Assembly: GCF_963665245.1 (NCBI RefSeq)
Contig: NZ_OY762269.1
Span: 2,238,501 to 2,302,500 of the forward strand
Source: an uncultured Paludibaculum sp.
GTDB lineage: Bacteria > Acidobacteriota > Terriglobia > Bryobacterales > Bryobacteraceae
Direction: 5' to 3'
DNA: 64,000 bases
The notes beneath the pieces are model-generated. The model worked only from the letters and a program-made list of their open reading frames with translations. It was not told the DNA's origin and did no database searches. Shown here one piece after another: positions 43,239 through 51,558 of this stretch. The position numbers and the translations under genes were made by a program. How positions within the stretch are numbered: the first letter of the stretch is position 1; each line of letters opens with the position of its first letter.

Positions 43239-43799
43239 TTGTTCCTCTATTCCCGACTTGCAGTTCTTCCAATACTCCTCCTGGCTGGTCTCAGTGTCAT
43301 CAGGGCTGAGCCGCCAGCCATGGGCCAGGCCGCGCCCGACTTCACCCTGACGTCGTTGAATGGCCAGCCCGTAAAGCTCTCTGACGCGACGCGGAAAGGC
43401 GACGTCGCACTGGTTGTTCTGCGCGGCTACCCGGGCTACCAATGCCCCATTTGCAACCGGCAGGTTCAGGACTACATCCACAACGCCCAGGCGTTTGCCG
43501 ACGCTGGTCTGCGCGTCCTGCTCGTCTATCCCGGTCCGGCCCAGGAGTTGCCCGATCGCGCTCGCGAGTTTGTCTCGGACAAGACCCTGCCGGCCCACTT
43601 CGATCTGTTGCTCGATCCCGACTACAAGTTCACTCTTGCGTACGATCTGCGTTGGGACGCGGCCCAGGAGACCGCCTATCCGTCCACATTCCTCATTGAC
43701 TCGAAGGGAATGATCTTCTTCGCTCGCATCAGCAAGTCGCATGGAGGCCGGACCAGTGCGGCGGAGGTCCTGGACCTCGTTCGAAATCGCAAGCGCTAA
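43239..43799 (+). CDS. AhpC/TSA peroxiredoxin-like protein, exported
   Basis: The best start is the TTG at 43239: AAGGAG ends eight bases before it, and a signal peptide (MFLYSRLAVLPILLLAGLSVIRA) begins exactly there. The 186-aa product has a thioredoxin-fold AhpC/TSA domain with GQAAPDFTLTSLNGQPVKL and the active site GYQCPICNRQ (C69 and C72). Two cysteines in CxxC spacing suggest thiol-disulfide or peroxide reduction in the periplasm. YPSTFLIDSKGMI is the conserved cis-Pro strand. It follows tricorn by about 130 bases on the same strand and may be co-transcribed. Confidence 0.85.
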   Translation: MFLYSRLAVLPILLLAGLSVIRAEPPAMGQAAPDFTLTSLNGQPVKLSDATRKGDVALVVLRGYPGYQCPICNRQVQDYIHNAQAFADAGLRVLLVYPGPAQELPDRAREFVSDKTLPAHFDLLLDPDYKFTLAYDLRWDAAQETAYPSTFLIDSKGMIFFARISKSHGGRTSAAEVLDLVRNRKR

Positions 43800-43835
43800 G
43801 GCCCCATCTGAGTCAGCCCCGCCCGGATCGTGCCT

Positions 43836-43860
43836 CCCCACCGCTTTCCCCGGGGTGGGG
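43836..43860 (+). terminator. Possible terminator hairpin
   Basis: CCCCACC (43836-43842) pairs with GGTGGGG (43854-43860) around an 11-nt loop, 37 bases after the peroxiredoxin stop. Only TT follows, so the U-tract is poor and the call is weak. Confidence 0.35.
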
Positions 43861-43916
43861 TTCAGCGCAGATCCCCCGGGGCTGATAATATTGGGATTAG
43901 TCGTGATTTCAGCGCA

Positions 43917-44843
43917 ATGAAGATCTTGGTCGCCGATGACAGCCTGTTGATGCGCCGGCTCCTGGAATCAACACTTCAGGGTTGGGGCTACGAGGTCGTC
44001 ACCGCGTCTAGCGGAGACGAAGCGTGGGCTTGTCTTCAGAAGGACGACGCGCCGCCCCTGGCCATTCTCGACTGGATGATGCCCGTCCACACCGGCCCGG
44101 AGATCTGCAAGCTGATGCGAACGATCCCGCGGCCCGTATATACCTACATCATTCTGCTCACGTCCCGCGCCTTGCGCGAAGACATCGTGGAAGGATTGGG
44201 TGCGGGCGCCGACGACTACGTCATTAAGCCGTTCGACAAGCACGAACTGGAGGTCCGGTTGCGCGCGGGCCGCCGGATCATCGATCTGCAGGCGGAACTG
44301 ATGCGGGCCCAGGAGGCCTTGCGCGTCCAGGCCACTCGCGATGGGCTCACCCGTACCTGGAATCGCGCGGCCATCCTCGAGATCCTTGACCGCGAAGTGA
44401 TCCGTGCCGTTCGCGAATGCCGCCCATTGGGCGTGGTCATGCTCGATCTGGACCATTTCAAGCGCATTAACGACGAGTACGGCCACATGGCGGGCGACGC
44501 GGCGCTGAGTGAAGCGGCTCACCGCATTGGCGCGGGGATTCGGGTCTACGACGCGTTCGGGCGCTATGGCGGCGAGGAGTTCCTGGTGGTGGTGCCCGGC
44601 TGCGATGATCTGGGCCTCACGTCCCATGCGGAGCGGCTGCGTCTGGCCATCGAGGCCTCACCCTTCTCGCTGAGTGGGCGGAACGTCGCCATCACCGCCA
44701 GTTTTGGCGCATGCACAATGGTGCCCACAAAGACCAGCGATGCCGAAACGCTAATCCGCGTGGCCGATGATGCGCTGTACGAAGCGAAACGGAAGGGGCG
44801 CAACAGCGTCGTCTTTCGGGCCGTGGGTACAACTACCCCTTAA
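43917..44843 (+). CDS. Response regulator-diguanylate cyclase (REC-GGDEF)
   Basis: This 308-aa protein has a receiver domain (1-118) with D7/D8, phospho-acceptor D52 in LDWMMP and K104. A short coiled coil follows, then a GGDEF domain with LDLDHFKRINDEYGH (metal and substrate Asp) and the active GGEEF at 218-222. An inhibitory-site RxxD (RVYD, 209-212) lies five residues before it, so the enzyme should be feedback-inhibited by cyclic di-GMP. It makes c-di-GMP when phosphorylated, but no histidine kinase gene is nearby. The last codon overlaps the convergent amidase gene: both stop codons are contained in one TTAA (44840-44843). Confidence 0.95.
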   Translation: MKILVADDSLLMRRLLESTLQGWGYEVVTASSGDEAWACLQKDDAPPLAILDWMMPVHTGPEICKLMRTIPRPVYTYIILLTSRALREDIVEGLGAGADDYVIKPFDKHELEVRLRAGRRIIDLQAELMRAQEALRVQATRDGLTRTWNRAAILEILDREVIRAVRECRPLGVVMLDLDHFKRINDEYGHMAGDAALSEAAHRIGAGIRVYDAFGRYGGEEFLVVVPGCDDLGLTSHAERLRLAIEASPFSLSGRNVAITASFGACTMVPTKTSDAETLIRVADDALYEAKRKGRNSVVFRAVGTTTP

Positions 44844-46282
44844 CGTCCGGATTGGGCGTGGGCGGCCGCCGCCGCCGAAACCTCGGCCTGCGTGTCCTGG
44901 CTCAGGCTGTTCGCGTACTGCTGGATACCTCGGAAGAGCGCTTCCGCCAGGCGCTGCCTCTGGTCGGGTTTGCGCAACAGGGCCTCATCGTGCGGGTTGC
45001 TGATGAACCCGATTTCCGCCAGCACCGAGGGCATCGACGCGCCGATCAGCACCACAAAGGGAGCCTTCTTGACGCCGCGGTTCTTGGCCGCCGGGTCCAT
45101 CTTCGACCATGTCGAGGCCAGTGAAGCCTGCACCCGCGTGGCGAACTCTCGCGACTCGTCCAACCGGTCCTTCAACGCGATCTTCTGGATCAACTCGCGC
45201 AACTCGAAAACCGACTTGCCGCTGCCTGCGTTCTCCCTGGCGGCCACCTCGGTGGCTTCCTTGGAGGTCGTGAAGTTCAGGTAGTACACCTCGGCGCCGG
45301 AGATGTTCTTGTACGGCGTGGCGTTGGCGTGGATCGATAGGAACAGATCGGCTTTGTTCTGGTTGGCGAGCACCGCCCGCTCCTCCAGGCCGACGTAAGT
45401 GTCCGTCGAGCGCGTCAAGAGGACCTGGCTGCCCATTCGCTGCTCGAGCAGCGCCCCGAGCCGCAAGGAGACGTCCAGCACCAGATCCTTCTCGGTGAGG
45501 CCGGTCGGACCCGTGGTCCCGTGGTCGTGACCACCGTGCCCTGGGTCGATGACGACCCTGTCTATCTTTAATCCCAACGCGCGAGTCAACGATCGTCCGC
45601 CACCCGAATTCGGCCGCGCCGCCTTCGGTGTCGCATCGGGCGCGTTCGACGAGGGTGGGATGACGGGTTCGATTGGGGTTGGTTCCGGCTCGACCGTTCT
45701 GGCTGTCGCCGGCGAAGTGGCCGCTGGAGCGGCGGTCTTCACCGACGCCGGCCGCTCCACCGCCGGTGGGCGCACCGCAGCCGTGCGCACCGGTTCCGGC
45801 TTTGGCTCTTCCTTGACGGGGACGTCAATTTTCTCGACCCCTGTGCGGCTCTGGCTGATGGGCGTTCCGGCCGCTTTCGACCCGGCGGGGCGGACCTCGA
45901 TGATGATCCGCGACGGGTTCGAGAGCTGGGAAATCTCCTGTTCGACGGGGCCTTCCAGGTCGAGCACGATCCGCATCACCCGCGGATCCTTCTGGGCCAC
46001 GCGGATCTGCTTCACCAGTTTGTCGCCGACCTTGACGGTGTAGAAGGCCTTGTCGTTCAGCTTCATGCGTGTTTCGCTGAGGTCGACAAACAGCCGGTCG
46101 GGATTCTGCAGCTTCTCGAACCGGTACCTCACCTCTTCGCTGACCTCGAGCGCGACCCGAGTGGCCTGTCCCAAGGACCAGAACCGCACCGACGTGACCG
46201 AAGCGAGAGGCTTTGTTTCGCCGGATTCCGCCCGTGCGGCCGCGGCTGACAAGACGAACCCCAGAGCCCCCCAAAGGACCAT
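44840..46282 (-). CDS. N-acetylmuramoyl-L-alanine amidase (AMIN + Amidase_3)
   Basis: The 480-aa secreted enzyme has a signal region (MVLWGALGFVLSAAAARAE) and an AMIN domain at about 28-135 that targets the septum or peptidoglycan (RFWSLGQATRVALEVSEEV). A Pro/Ala/Thr-rich linker runs to about 235, followed by an Amidase_3 zinc domain. The zinc ligands are visible in VIDPGHGGHDHGT and LFLSIHANA, and the catalytic Glu in VLAEIGFISNP. It cleaves the amide bond between muramic acid and the stem peptide during cell separation. The signal n-region would be better if translation began further upstream (in-frame IETKIRATLARM, with GGAGG upstream), but only CTG or ATA codons are available there. Confidence 0.93.
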   Translation of the reverse strand: MVLWGALGFVLSAAAARAESGETKPLASVTSVRFWSLGQATRVALEVSEEVRYRFEKLQNPDRLFVDLSETRMKLNDKAFYTVKVGDKLVKQIRVAQKDPRVMRIVLDLEGPVEQEISQLSNPSRIIIEVRPAGSKAAGTPISQSRTGVEKIDVPVKEEPKPEPVRTAAVRPPAVERPASVKTAAPAATSPATARTVEPEPTPIEPVIPPSSNAPDATPKAARPNSGGGRSLTRALGLKIDRVVIDPGHGGHDHGTTGPTGLTEKDLVLDVSLRLGALLEQRMGSQVLLTRSTDTYVGLEERAVLANQNKADLFLSIHANATPYKNISGAEVYYLNFTTSKEATEVAARENAGSGKSVFELRELIQKIALKDRLDESREFATRVQASLASTWSKMDPAAKNRGVKKAPFVVLIGASMPSVLAEIGFISNPHDEALLRKPDQRQRLAEALFRGIQQYANSLSQDTQAEVSAAAAAHAQSGR

Positions 46283-46327
46283 CCGGGCGAGCGTTGCTCG
46301 GATCTTCGTCTCTATCAGAATTGCCTC

Positions 46328-47050
46328 CTACCGGGTCCTCAGGACCAGGCGTCCTTCCGAATCCGTCGTAACCTCAAGGTGGCGTAGGGGTTCGGGCTGA
46401 GGCAGGGCGGGTGCGGAAGCGGTTGCCGGAGCCGGTTCGGCTGGCTGCTGCTTCAGAGCGTCACCATACGTCTTCCCGACTTTCAGGATGTACTGTTCCG
46501 TCTCCTTGTATGGCGGAACATTGCCGTATTTCTGGACCGCGCCTTCGCCCGCATTGTAGGCGGCCAAGGCGAGCCTGTTGTCCTTGAACCGCTCCTGTAG
46601 ATATTTCAGATACTTGACGCCGGCCGTGATGTTCTCTTCCGCGTCAAAGCTGTTCACCGCGCCAAACCGGCGGGCGGTGGCCGGAATGAGCTGCATGAGA
46701 CCTTCCGCCCCTTTGGGCGAGACGGCCAGGGGGTTGTAGTTGCTCTCCACCCGGATGACGGAATGCACCAGCAGCGGGTCGACATCGTGCGCCTTGGCTG
46801 CCTTTTCCACGATTTCCCCAACATTGAGGCCCGGTTGGCTCGCCGTGGCGTTGATCACCTTTGGAGCCGTTTCCTTGCTGACGCTGGGATGCCGGACGAC
46901 AACGGAACTGCGGACGAGCCGTCCGGTTCTCGAGTCGGCGCGCACCGTCGTCACCACACGCGAGGCGGGTTCCGCCGCCGTCGCCGTGGCTGCCAACGCC
47001 AGGCTGAAACAGAATGCCATCAACTTGTTGTACTGATTATAGCGAGCCAT
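46328..47050 (-). CDS. Lytic transglycosylase (SLT domain)
   Basis: This 240-aa protein starts at the ATG at 47050 with a signal peptide (MARYNQYNKLMAFCFSLALAA). A longer frame reaching 47539 runs antisense to mobA and is not used. The SLT domain occupies about residues 85-200, with catalytic Glu in HSVIRVESNYNP, the GLMQLIPATARRFG motif and ALAAYNAGEGAV. These enzymes cut the glycan of peptidoglycan to form 1,6-anhydromuramic ends. The tail is Pro/Ala-rich. It lies 45 bases upstream of the amidase gene on the same strand, so the two cell-wall hydrolases are probably co-transcribed. Confidence 0.93.
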   Translation of the reverse strand: MARYNQYNKLMAFCFSLALAATATAAEPASRVVTTVRADSRTGRLVRSSVVVRHPSVSKETAPKVINATASQPGLNVGEIVEKAAKAHDVDPLLVHSVIRVESNYNPLAVSPKGAEGLMQLIPATARRFGAVNSFDAEENITAGVKYLKYLQERFKDNRLALAAYNAGEGAVQKYGNVPPYKETEQYILKVGKTYGDALKQQPAEPAPATASAPALPQPEPLRHLEVTTDSEGRLVLRTR

Positions 47051-47122
47051 GCGGTGCAAACAAATGGAGTTTTGCCTGAGCCCGCGCCATCTATCGACAC
47101 GAGCCACTGCTAAGATTGTCTC

Positions 47123-47680
47123 ATGAGCGTCGCCGCCTTCGTGCTCACGGGGGGCCACAGCACCCGGATGGGCCGCGATAAGGCCCTGTTGCCCTACGGA
47201 GACGGCACTTTGGTGGAGCGTGTGGCTCAGGTGGCCCAGAGGGCCGCTGGGGTGGTTCATCTGGTGGGCGCGCCGGAGCGGTATGTTCATCTGGGCTTTC
47301 CTTGCCTGTCCGAAAGATACGAAGGGTGTGGTCCGATGAGCGGCATTGAAGCAGCGCTGCGCCACGGTTTCGACTGGAACCTGATTGTGGCCTGCGATAT
47401 GCCGCGCCTGGATGACAACTGGCTTGGCCGGCTGGTGGGCATGGCTACCGGAGGGATGAAGTCCGCCGTCGTGGCCGCGCATGCCGACGGACGGCTGGAG
47501 CCGCTGTGTGCTGTCTACCACGCGCGGCTCCAGACGCACTTTGAGACGGCCTTGGCCGAGGGCCGGTTCTCTGTCTGGAAGCTACTGGAAACAATTGACT
47601 TCTCTCGGTTTGCGGTAGATGACGAGGAATACGTGGCGAACCTGAATACGATGGACGATTGGGCGCGGTGGGGCCAATGA
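47123..47680 (+). CDS. mobA: Molybdenum cofactor guanylyltransferase MobA
   Basis: This 185-aa protein has the nucleotidyltransferase signature LTGGHSTRMGRDKALLP near the start, the substrate segment GPMSGIEAAL, and the metal site VACDMPRLDDNW. It is the right length for MobA (about 190 aa). It joins GTP to molybdopterin to make the guanine dinucleotide cofactor for DMSO-reductase-type enzymes. No other moa/mob gene is in the window. The next gene overlaps its stop (ATGA at 47677-47680), an arrangement that couples it to an unrelated transporter ATPase. Confidence 0.92.
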   Translation: MSVAAFVLTGGHSTRMGRDKALLPYGDGTLVERVAQVAQRAAGVVHLVGAPERYVHLGFPCLSERYEGCGPMSGIEAALRHGFDWNLIVACDMPRLDDNWLGRLVGMATGGMKSAVVAAHADGRLEPLCAVYHARLQTHFETALAEGRFSVWKLLETIDFSRFAVDDEEYVANLNTMDDWARWGQ

Positions 47681-48435
47681 TCGACAAGTTTCCGCACTAC
47701 ATCGAGTTCCAGCACGTTCATAAGACGTTCGATCACCCCGTTTTAGTCGACTGCAACTTCTACATCGACCCGGGTGAGACGCTGGCGATCATTGGCCGCA
47801 GCGGCGTGGGTAAGAGCGTGAGCCTCTTCCACATCATGGGTTTTCTGAAGCCGGATATCGGGCGGGTGATCGTGGCGCACCAGGACATCACCGACCTGGA
47901 CGAATCCGCGTTGCGGGCCATCCGGCGCAAAGTGACCATGGTCTTCCAGAATGGGGCCCTGTTCGACTCGCTCACCGTGGGCGAAAACATCCTCTTCTCC
48001 CTGGAGTTGCGGGAAGACTACGACGAGTCGAACAAGATGGACGTCGTGCGCGGTCTGCTGGACATGGTGGATCTGGCTGAATTTGAAGATGCATACCCGG
48101 CCGATCTGTCCACCGGCTACCGCCGCGCCGTGGCGATCGCGCGGGCTCTGGCAGCGCAGCCCGAGTGCGTGCTTTACGATGAGCCCACGACCATGGTGGA
48201 TCCGATCATGTCCGACCAGATGGCGAGGCTCATGTTGCGGCTGAAGAAGTCGTTAGGGCTCACATCGCTGGTGGTGACCCACGATCTGGACCTCATGCGG
48301 CGGGTCGCCGACCGGGTGGTGTTTCTGTATGAGGGCCACGTGATCTACTTCGGACCGGTGGCCGAACTGGACCGGTGCAATCACCCGCATGTACGCGAGT
48401 TCCTGGCGATGGATCGCGTCGACTTCAGCGCTTGA
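47677..48435 (+). CDS. MlaF-like ABC transporter ATP-binding protein
   Basis: The 252-aa ATPase begins at the ATG at 47677, overlapping the mobA stop. Walker A GRSGVGKS lies at 40-47 and Walker B in CVLYDEPTTMVDP. The H-loop is in LVVTHDLDLM. As in MlaF/Ttg2A ATPases, the signature is altered (LSTGYRRAVAIARAL rather than LSGGQ). MlaF drives phospholipid transport between the two membranes with MlaE and MlaD. No such partners are nearby, so the permease must be encoded elsewhere or the gene is detached from its operon. Its end overlaps by 11 bases the end of the convergent lipoprotein gene. Confidence 0.88.
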   Translation: MIDKFPHYIEFQHVHKTFDHPVLVDCNFYIDPGETLAIIGRSGVGKSVSLFHIMGFLKPDIGRVIVAHQDITDLDESALRAIRRKVTMVFQNGALFDSLTVGENILFSLELREDYDESNKMDVVRGLLDMVDLAEFEDAYPADLSTGYRRAVAIARALAAQPECVLYDEPTTMVDPIMSDQMARLMLRLKKSLGLTSLVVTHDLDLMRRVADRVVFLYEGHVIYFGPVAELDRCNHPHVREFLAMDRVDFSA

Positions 48436-49657
48436 AGCGGCGCTTTACGCCTTCGACAAAACCTTTCGCCTTGTCCTTGAGCGATTTCTCCGGCGCTTTC
48501 GCCGGCGCGGTGGCGCTCACTATCTTGTTCTGCTCGTTCCAGGGCGCAGGCACCTGGCCCTCGTGGCGTCCGACAACACGGGCCCGGAACCCGTTGAGGC
48601 GGTACTCTCTCTCCATCGACCGGCCGTCTTTCTCCTCCACCACCACCTGGAAGCTGGTGGCCGGGGAGCCCTGCAGCAGGATGGGCAGATAGCCCTTCAT
48701 CCCGCGCTCAATGAAGGACGTCTCGTAGCGGTGACGCCGGGCATTCCAGTTGAAGATGCGCAAGGAGTCGAACTGGAAGGATACCCCCCGCTGGGCGAGG
48801 GTCGCCCACATCCACACCGGCTTTTCGACCCCGTCGTCGTTCACACTACCGAGGTTGAAATAGGCCGTGATCCGCGCGCGTTCCGCATACTGCGCCACCT
48901 CGTCGGGTATAGCCATCAACAACATACGAGCCAGAACCCAGCCGGCGGAACCGTCCTTTGAGCGAATGAGCGTCCAATCATCCATGGGGATGGCCGGGGG
49001 CTGTGGCTTGGGTTCCTCGTTGTCGATCTTCTCCCCTTGCTCGGGGACAAAACCGTCAGGATTGCCGGAGAGGTCCAGCCAGTTCTTGGGCACCTCGGGC
49101 GGTTTGCCGGCGGGCGGGCGTGGGATCGCCGGTTCAGCCTTTTTTTTTGCTTTCTTGACCACCAACGGCGTCGAGTCGAGCTTGATGAAGTCCGGCGGAT
49201 CAAAAGGGACACGCGGCGCCCGCTCGTGGGCTACCACTTCCACCTGCTGGTCGTGCCGAATCTGGAAGAAGCTGGGCGACTGGCGGTTCGGCAGGGTGTG
49301 AACGTTCAACAGCTCAAAGACAGAGGCCCGGCCTTGCGATGGCGCGTTGGCCGCGCGCTCCGCCAATTCCTTCAGATCGCTCATGTCCTCGCGAGAGAGA
49401 AGCTGGCGTCCATCCACCCAGCCTTCGGCGTCCGAGGAGGTCCGCACTTTGTAGAACCGGCGGCGGCGTCCGATGAGGGAGAGCCGGTCGCCGTGTTTCA
49501 CGGTGGCGACGAGTGCCGCGCGCGAGGTGAGTTCCTGGCGGATCTGCAGGGTCGCCGGTCCAACGAACGCTTCCCCCAGCACGGGGGCCTGCGGAGGACC
49601 GGAAGAACACGCAGCCAGGATGGCGAGCGCGAGAGTGGTGATGATTCGGCGACGCAT
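48425..49657 (-). CDS. SH3-domain lipoprotein
   Basis: This 410-aa protein begins MRRRIITTLALAILAAC, with a lipobox LAAC at 14-17 that should be cleaved before C17 by signal peptidase II. Residues about 30-95 look like a bacterial SH3 domain (LVATVKHGDRLSLIGRRRRFYKVR, whose core is GDRLSLIGRRRRFYKV). A second SH3-like stretch surrounds SKDGSAGWVLARML. The segment between is Lys/Pro-rich, and the C-terminus is strongly basic (KDKAKGFVEGVKRRFKR). SH3 lipoproteins bind cell wall or partner proteins in the periplasm; the exact role is not known. Confidence 0.78.
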   Translation of the reverse strand: MRRRIITTLALAILAACSSGPPQAPVLGEAFVGPATLQIRQELTSRAALVATVKHGDRLSLIGRRRRFYKVRTSSDAEGWVDGRQLLSREDMSDLKELAERAANAPSQGRASVFELLNVHTLPNRQSPSFFQIRHDQQVEVVAHERAPRVPFDPPDFIKLDSTPLVVKKAKKKAEPAIPRPPAGKPPEVPKNWLDLSGNPDGFVPEQGEKIDNEEPKPQPPAIPMDDWTLIRSKDGSAGWVLARMLLMAIPDEVAQYAERARITAYFNLGSVNDDGVEKPVWMWATLAQRGVSFQFDSLRIFNWNARRHRYETSFIERGMKGYLPILLQGSPATSFQVVVEEKDGRSMEREYRLNGFRARVVGRHEGQVPAPWNEQNKIVSATAPAKAPEKSLKDKAKGFVEGVKRRFKR

Positions 49658-49727
49658 GCCGCTGCAGCGGTGACGAACTTTCAGGATAGCAGCGTCACCG
49701 CCAGCGGAATGGTATTACGGACGAAAA

Positions 49728-50921
49728 CTAAGCAGAATACTTCTTGACGAAGCCTTCCAGCCGGTCGAGACCCTTCTGGATGTTCTCCATCGAGGTGGCG
49801 TAGGAGATGCGCACGTGTTTCTCGGTGCCGAACGCTTCGCCGGGTACAGCGGCCACATGGGCCTCAGCCAGCAGCTTCTCGGCGAACTCCATGGGGGTGC
49901 GCAGGCCGTTCGGGCTGAGAGCTCCGCTGATGTTGGGGTAGGCGTAGAAGGCGCCGCGAGGCTCGGCGCACGTGATGCCGGGAATGGCGCGCAGGCGGCC
50001 GATGACGTAGTCGCGACGCTTGCGGTACTCGGCCAGCATGACGTCGACCGATTCCTGGGGTCCGTTGAGGGCCTCGATGGCACCTTTCTGGGCGATGGAG
50101 GTCGGATTGGACGTGGAGTGAGACTGCAGCTTGATGATGGCCGTGCAGACTTCGGCCGGAGCGAGAGTGAAGCCGATGCGCCAGCCGGTCATGGCGTAGG
50201 TCTTCGAGAGCGAGCCGGCGACAATGACGGTGTCCTTCATGCCGGGTACGGAGGCCACGGAGTAGGGATCGCTGTCATAGAGGAAACGGCAGTAGCACTC
50301 GTCGGTCATCAGCCAGATGCCGCGCTTCTTGGCAAGGTGGGCGATCTTCTCGAACTCAGCCTGCTCGACCAGCGCACCCGACGGGTTGCAGGGCGAATTG
50401 ACGATGATGAGCCGGGTCTTGGCGGTGATGGCCTTCTCGACCTGCGCCGCGGTGAGGGCAAAGCCTTCCGCCTCGCTGGTCTCGACCAGCACAGGTTTGC
50501 CGCCCGCATAGTTCACTACGTCGTAGTAGGTCACCCAGTAAGGGATGGGGATGATGACCTCGTCGCCCTCGCCGACGAGCGCCTGCGTCATGTTGAAGAT
50601 GGCGTGCTTGCCGCCGACGGACACGACGCACTCGGGGACCGAGTAACTGGTGCCATAGTCCGCCTTGTGGCGGTCGACCACGGCCTGACGCAGCTCCTGC
50701 ACGCCCGGCATGGCCGTATAGCGCGTGAAGTTCTGGTCGAGGGCGGCGATGGCGGCGCGCTTGATGTTATCCGGAGTGGGGAAGTCCGGTTCGCCAACGC
50801 CGAAGTCGACAACATCCACGCCGGCGCGGCGGAGTTTCTCTGCCTCGGCCGAAACGCGGGCCGTGGACGAGACGCTGATTAGGGAGATTCGATCTGCGAG
50901 GTGGGATGACGCTTGTTGCAT
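49728..50921 (-). CDS. aspC: Class I/II aminotransferase, aspartate aminotransferase type
   Basis: This 397-aa PLP enzyme shows the subgroup I-beta aspartate aminotransferase pattern: DFGVGEPDFPTPDNIK, the Tyr of RYTAMPGVQELR, NSPCNPSGA with the pyridine-binding Asn, DECYCRF, and SLSKTYAMTGWRIGF with the PLP lysine. Related enzymes transfer amino groups between aspartate or prephenate and 2-oxo acids. The length is standard. It lies 29 bases downstream of coaD on the same strand and may be co-transcribed with it. The symbol reflects the closest family; substrate range is not proven. Confidence 0.9.
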   Translation of the reverse strand: MQQASSHLADRISLISVSSTARVSAEAEKLRRAGVDVVDFGVGEPDFPTPDNIKRAAIAALDQNFTRYTAMPGVQELRQAVVDRHKADYGTSYSVPECVVSVGGKHAIFNMTQALVGEGDEVIIPIPYWVTYYDVVNYAGGKPVLVETSEAEGFALTAAQVEKAITAKTRLIIVNSPCNPSGALVEQAEFEKIAHLAKKRGIWLMTDECYCRFLYDSDPYSVASVPGMKDTVIVAGSLSKTYAMTGWRIGFTLAPAEVCTAIIKLQSHSTSNPTSIAQKGAIEALNGPQESVDVMLAEYRKRRDYVIGRLRAIPGITCAEPRGAFYAYPNISGALSPNGLRTPMEFAEKLLAEAHVAAVPGEAFGTEKHVRISYATSMENIQKGLDRLEGFVKKYSA

Positions 50922-50950
50922 TCTAGTAAGCTGCTCTGACTGAAAGTAGA

Positions 50951-51451
50951 TTATTCCCGCCCCAGGAAACGCTGCTTCAGCTTCTCTTCGACGGAAGGTG
51001 GCACCAAGCCGCTGATGTTGCCGCCCAGCGCAACCACCTCTTTCACCAATTTGGAGCTGATGAAGGAATAAGCCTCTCCTGCCATCATAAACATTGTTTC
51101 GATCTCAGGGGCGAGGCGGCGGTTCATCAGGGCCATCTGCAACTCATATTCATAGTCGGAGATGGCTCGGATGCCGCGCAGAAGCAACTTTGCCTGCTTC
51201 TGCCGGGCGTAGTCGACCAGCAATCCGTCAAAGCAGTCCACTTCCACGTTCGGGAATGGGCTGGCCACGTCCTGCAGCATGGCCACCCGCTCCTCCAAGG
51301 TGAAGACGGGGTGCTTATGAGCGTTTCGCAACACTGAGACGACGAGTTTGTCGACCAATGGAACGCAACGCTGGATGAGGTCCAGGTGCCCGTTGGTGAT
51401 CGGGTCAAAGCTGCCGGGATAAACCGCGACGAGGGGGTTGTGGCTGGGCAA
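50951..51451 (-). CDS. coaD: Phosphopantetheine adenylyltransferase
   Basis: This 166-aa protein matches CoaD throughout. AVYPGSFDPITNGHLDLI contains the TxGH nucleotide-binding motif (T-N-G-H), and LLRGIRAISDYEYELQMA and FISSKLVKEVVALGG follow in the usual places. CoaD transfers AMP from ATP to 4'-phosphopantetheine, the penultimate step of coenzyme A synthesis. It is an essential single-copy gene and a good sign that this region is core chromosome. Confidence 0.96.
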   Translation of the reverse strand: MPSHNPLVAVYPGSFDPITNGHLDLIQRCVPLVDKLVVSVLRNAHKHPVFTLEERVAMLQDVASPFPNVEVDCFDGLLVDYARQKQAKLLLRGIRAISDYEYELQMALMNRRLAPEIETMFMMAGEAYSFISSKLVKEVVALGGNISGLVPPSVEEKLKQRFLGRE

Positions 51452-51488
51452 AACGGGAGTCTCCAGACCCGGGGCGGGTCCTTGGTTG

Positions 51489-51512
51489 ATTATAACGCCT
51501 TCTTCTGAAGGC
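51489..51512 (-). promoter_or_regulatory. Possible coaD promoter with adjoining hairpin
   Basis: On the reverse strand a perfect TATAAT (51494-51489) lies 38 bases before the coaD ATG, with no good -35 box. Just upstream GCCTTC (51497-51502) pairs with GAAGGC (51507-51512) around a 4-base loop. The hairpin could end the incoming oxidoreductase transcript, but no U-tract follows. Confidence 0.35.
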
Positions 51513-51558
51513 AGAGCATACTATCAGTTTTACTTTAGTCAGCATGAGCCGGATCAAA

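Noticed and set aside
47051..47539. N-terminal extension of the lytic transglycosylase to 47539
   Set aside because: The extension is antisense to mobA, and the signal peptide begins at the ATG at 47050.
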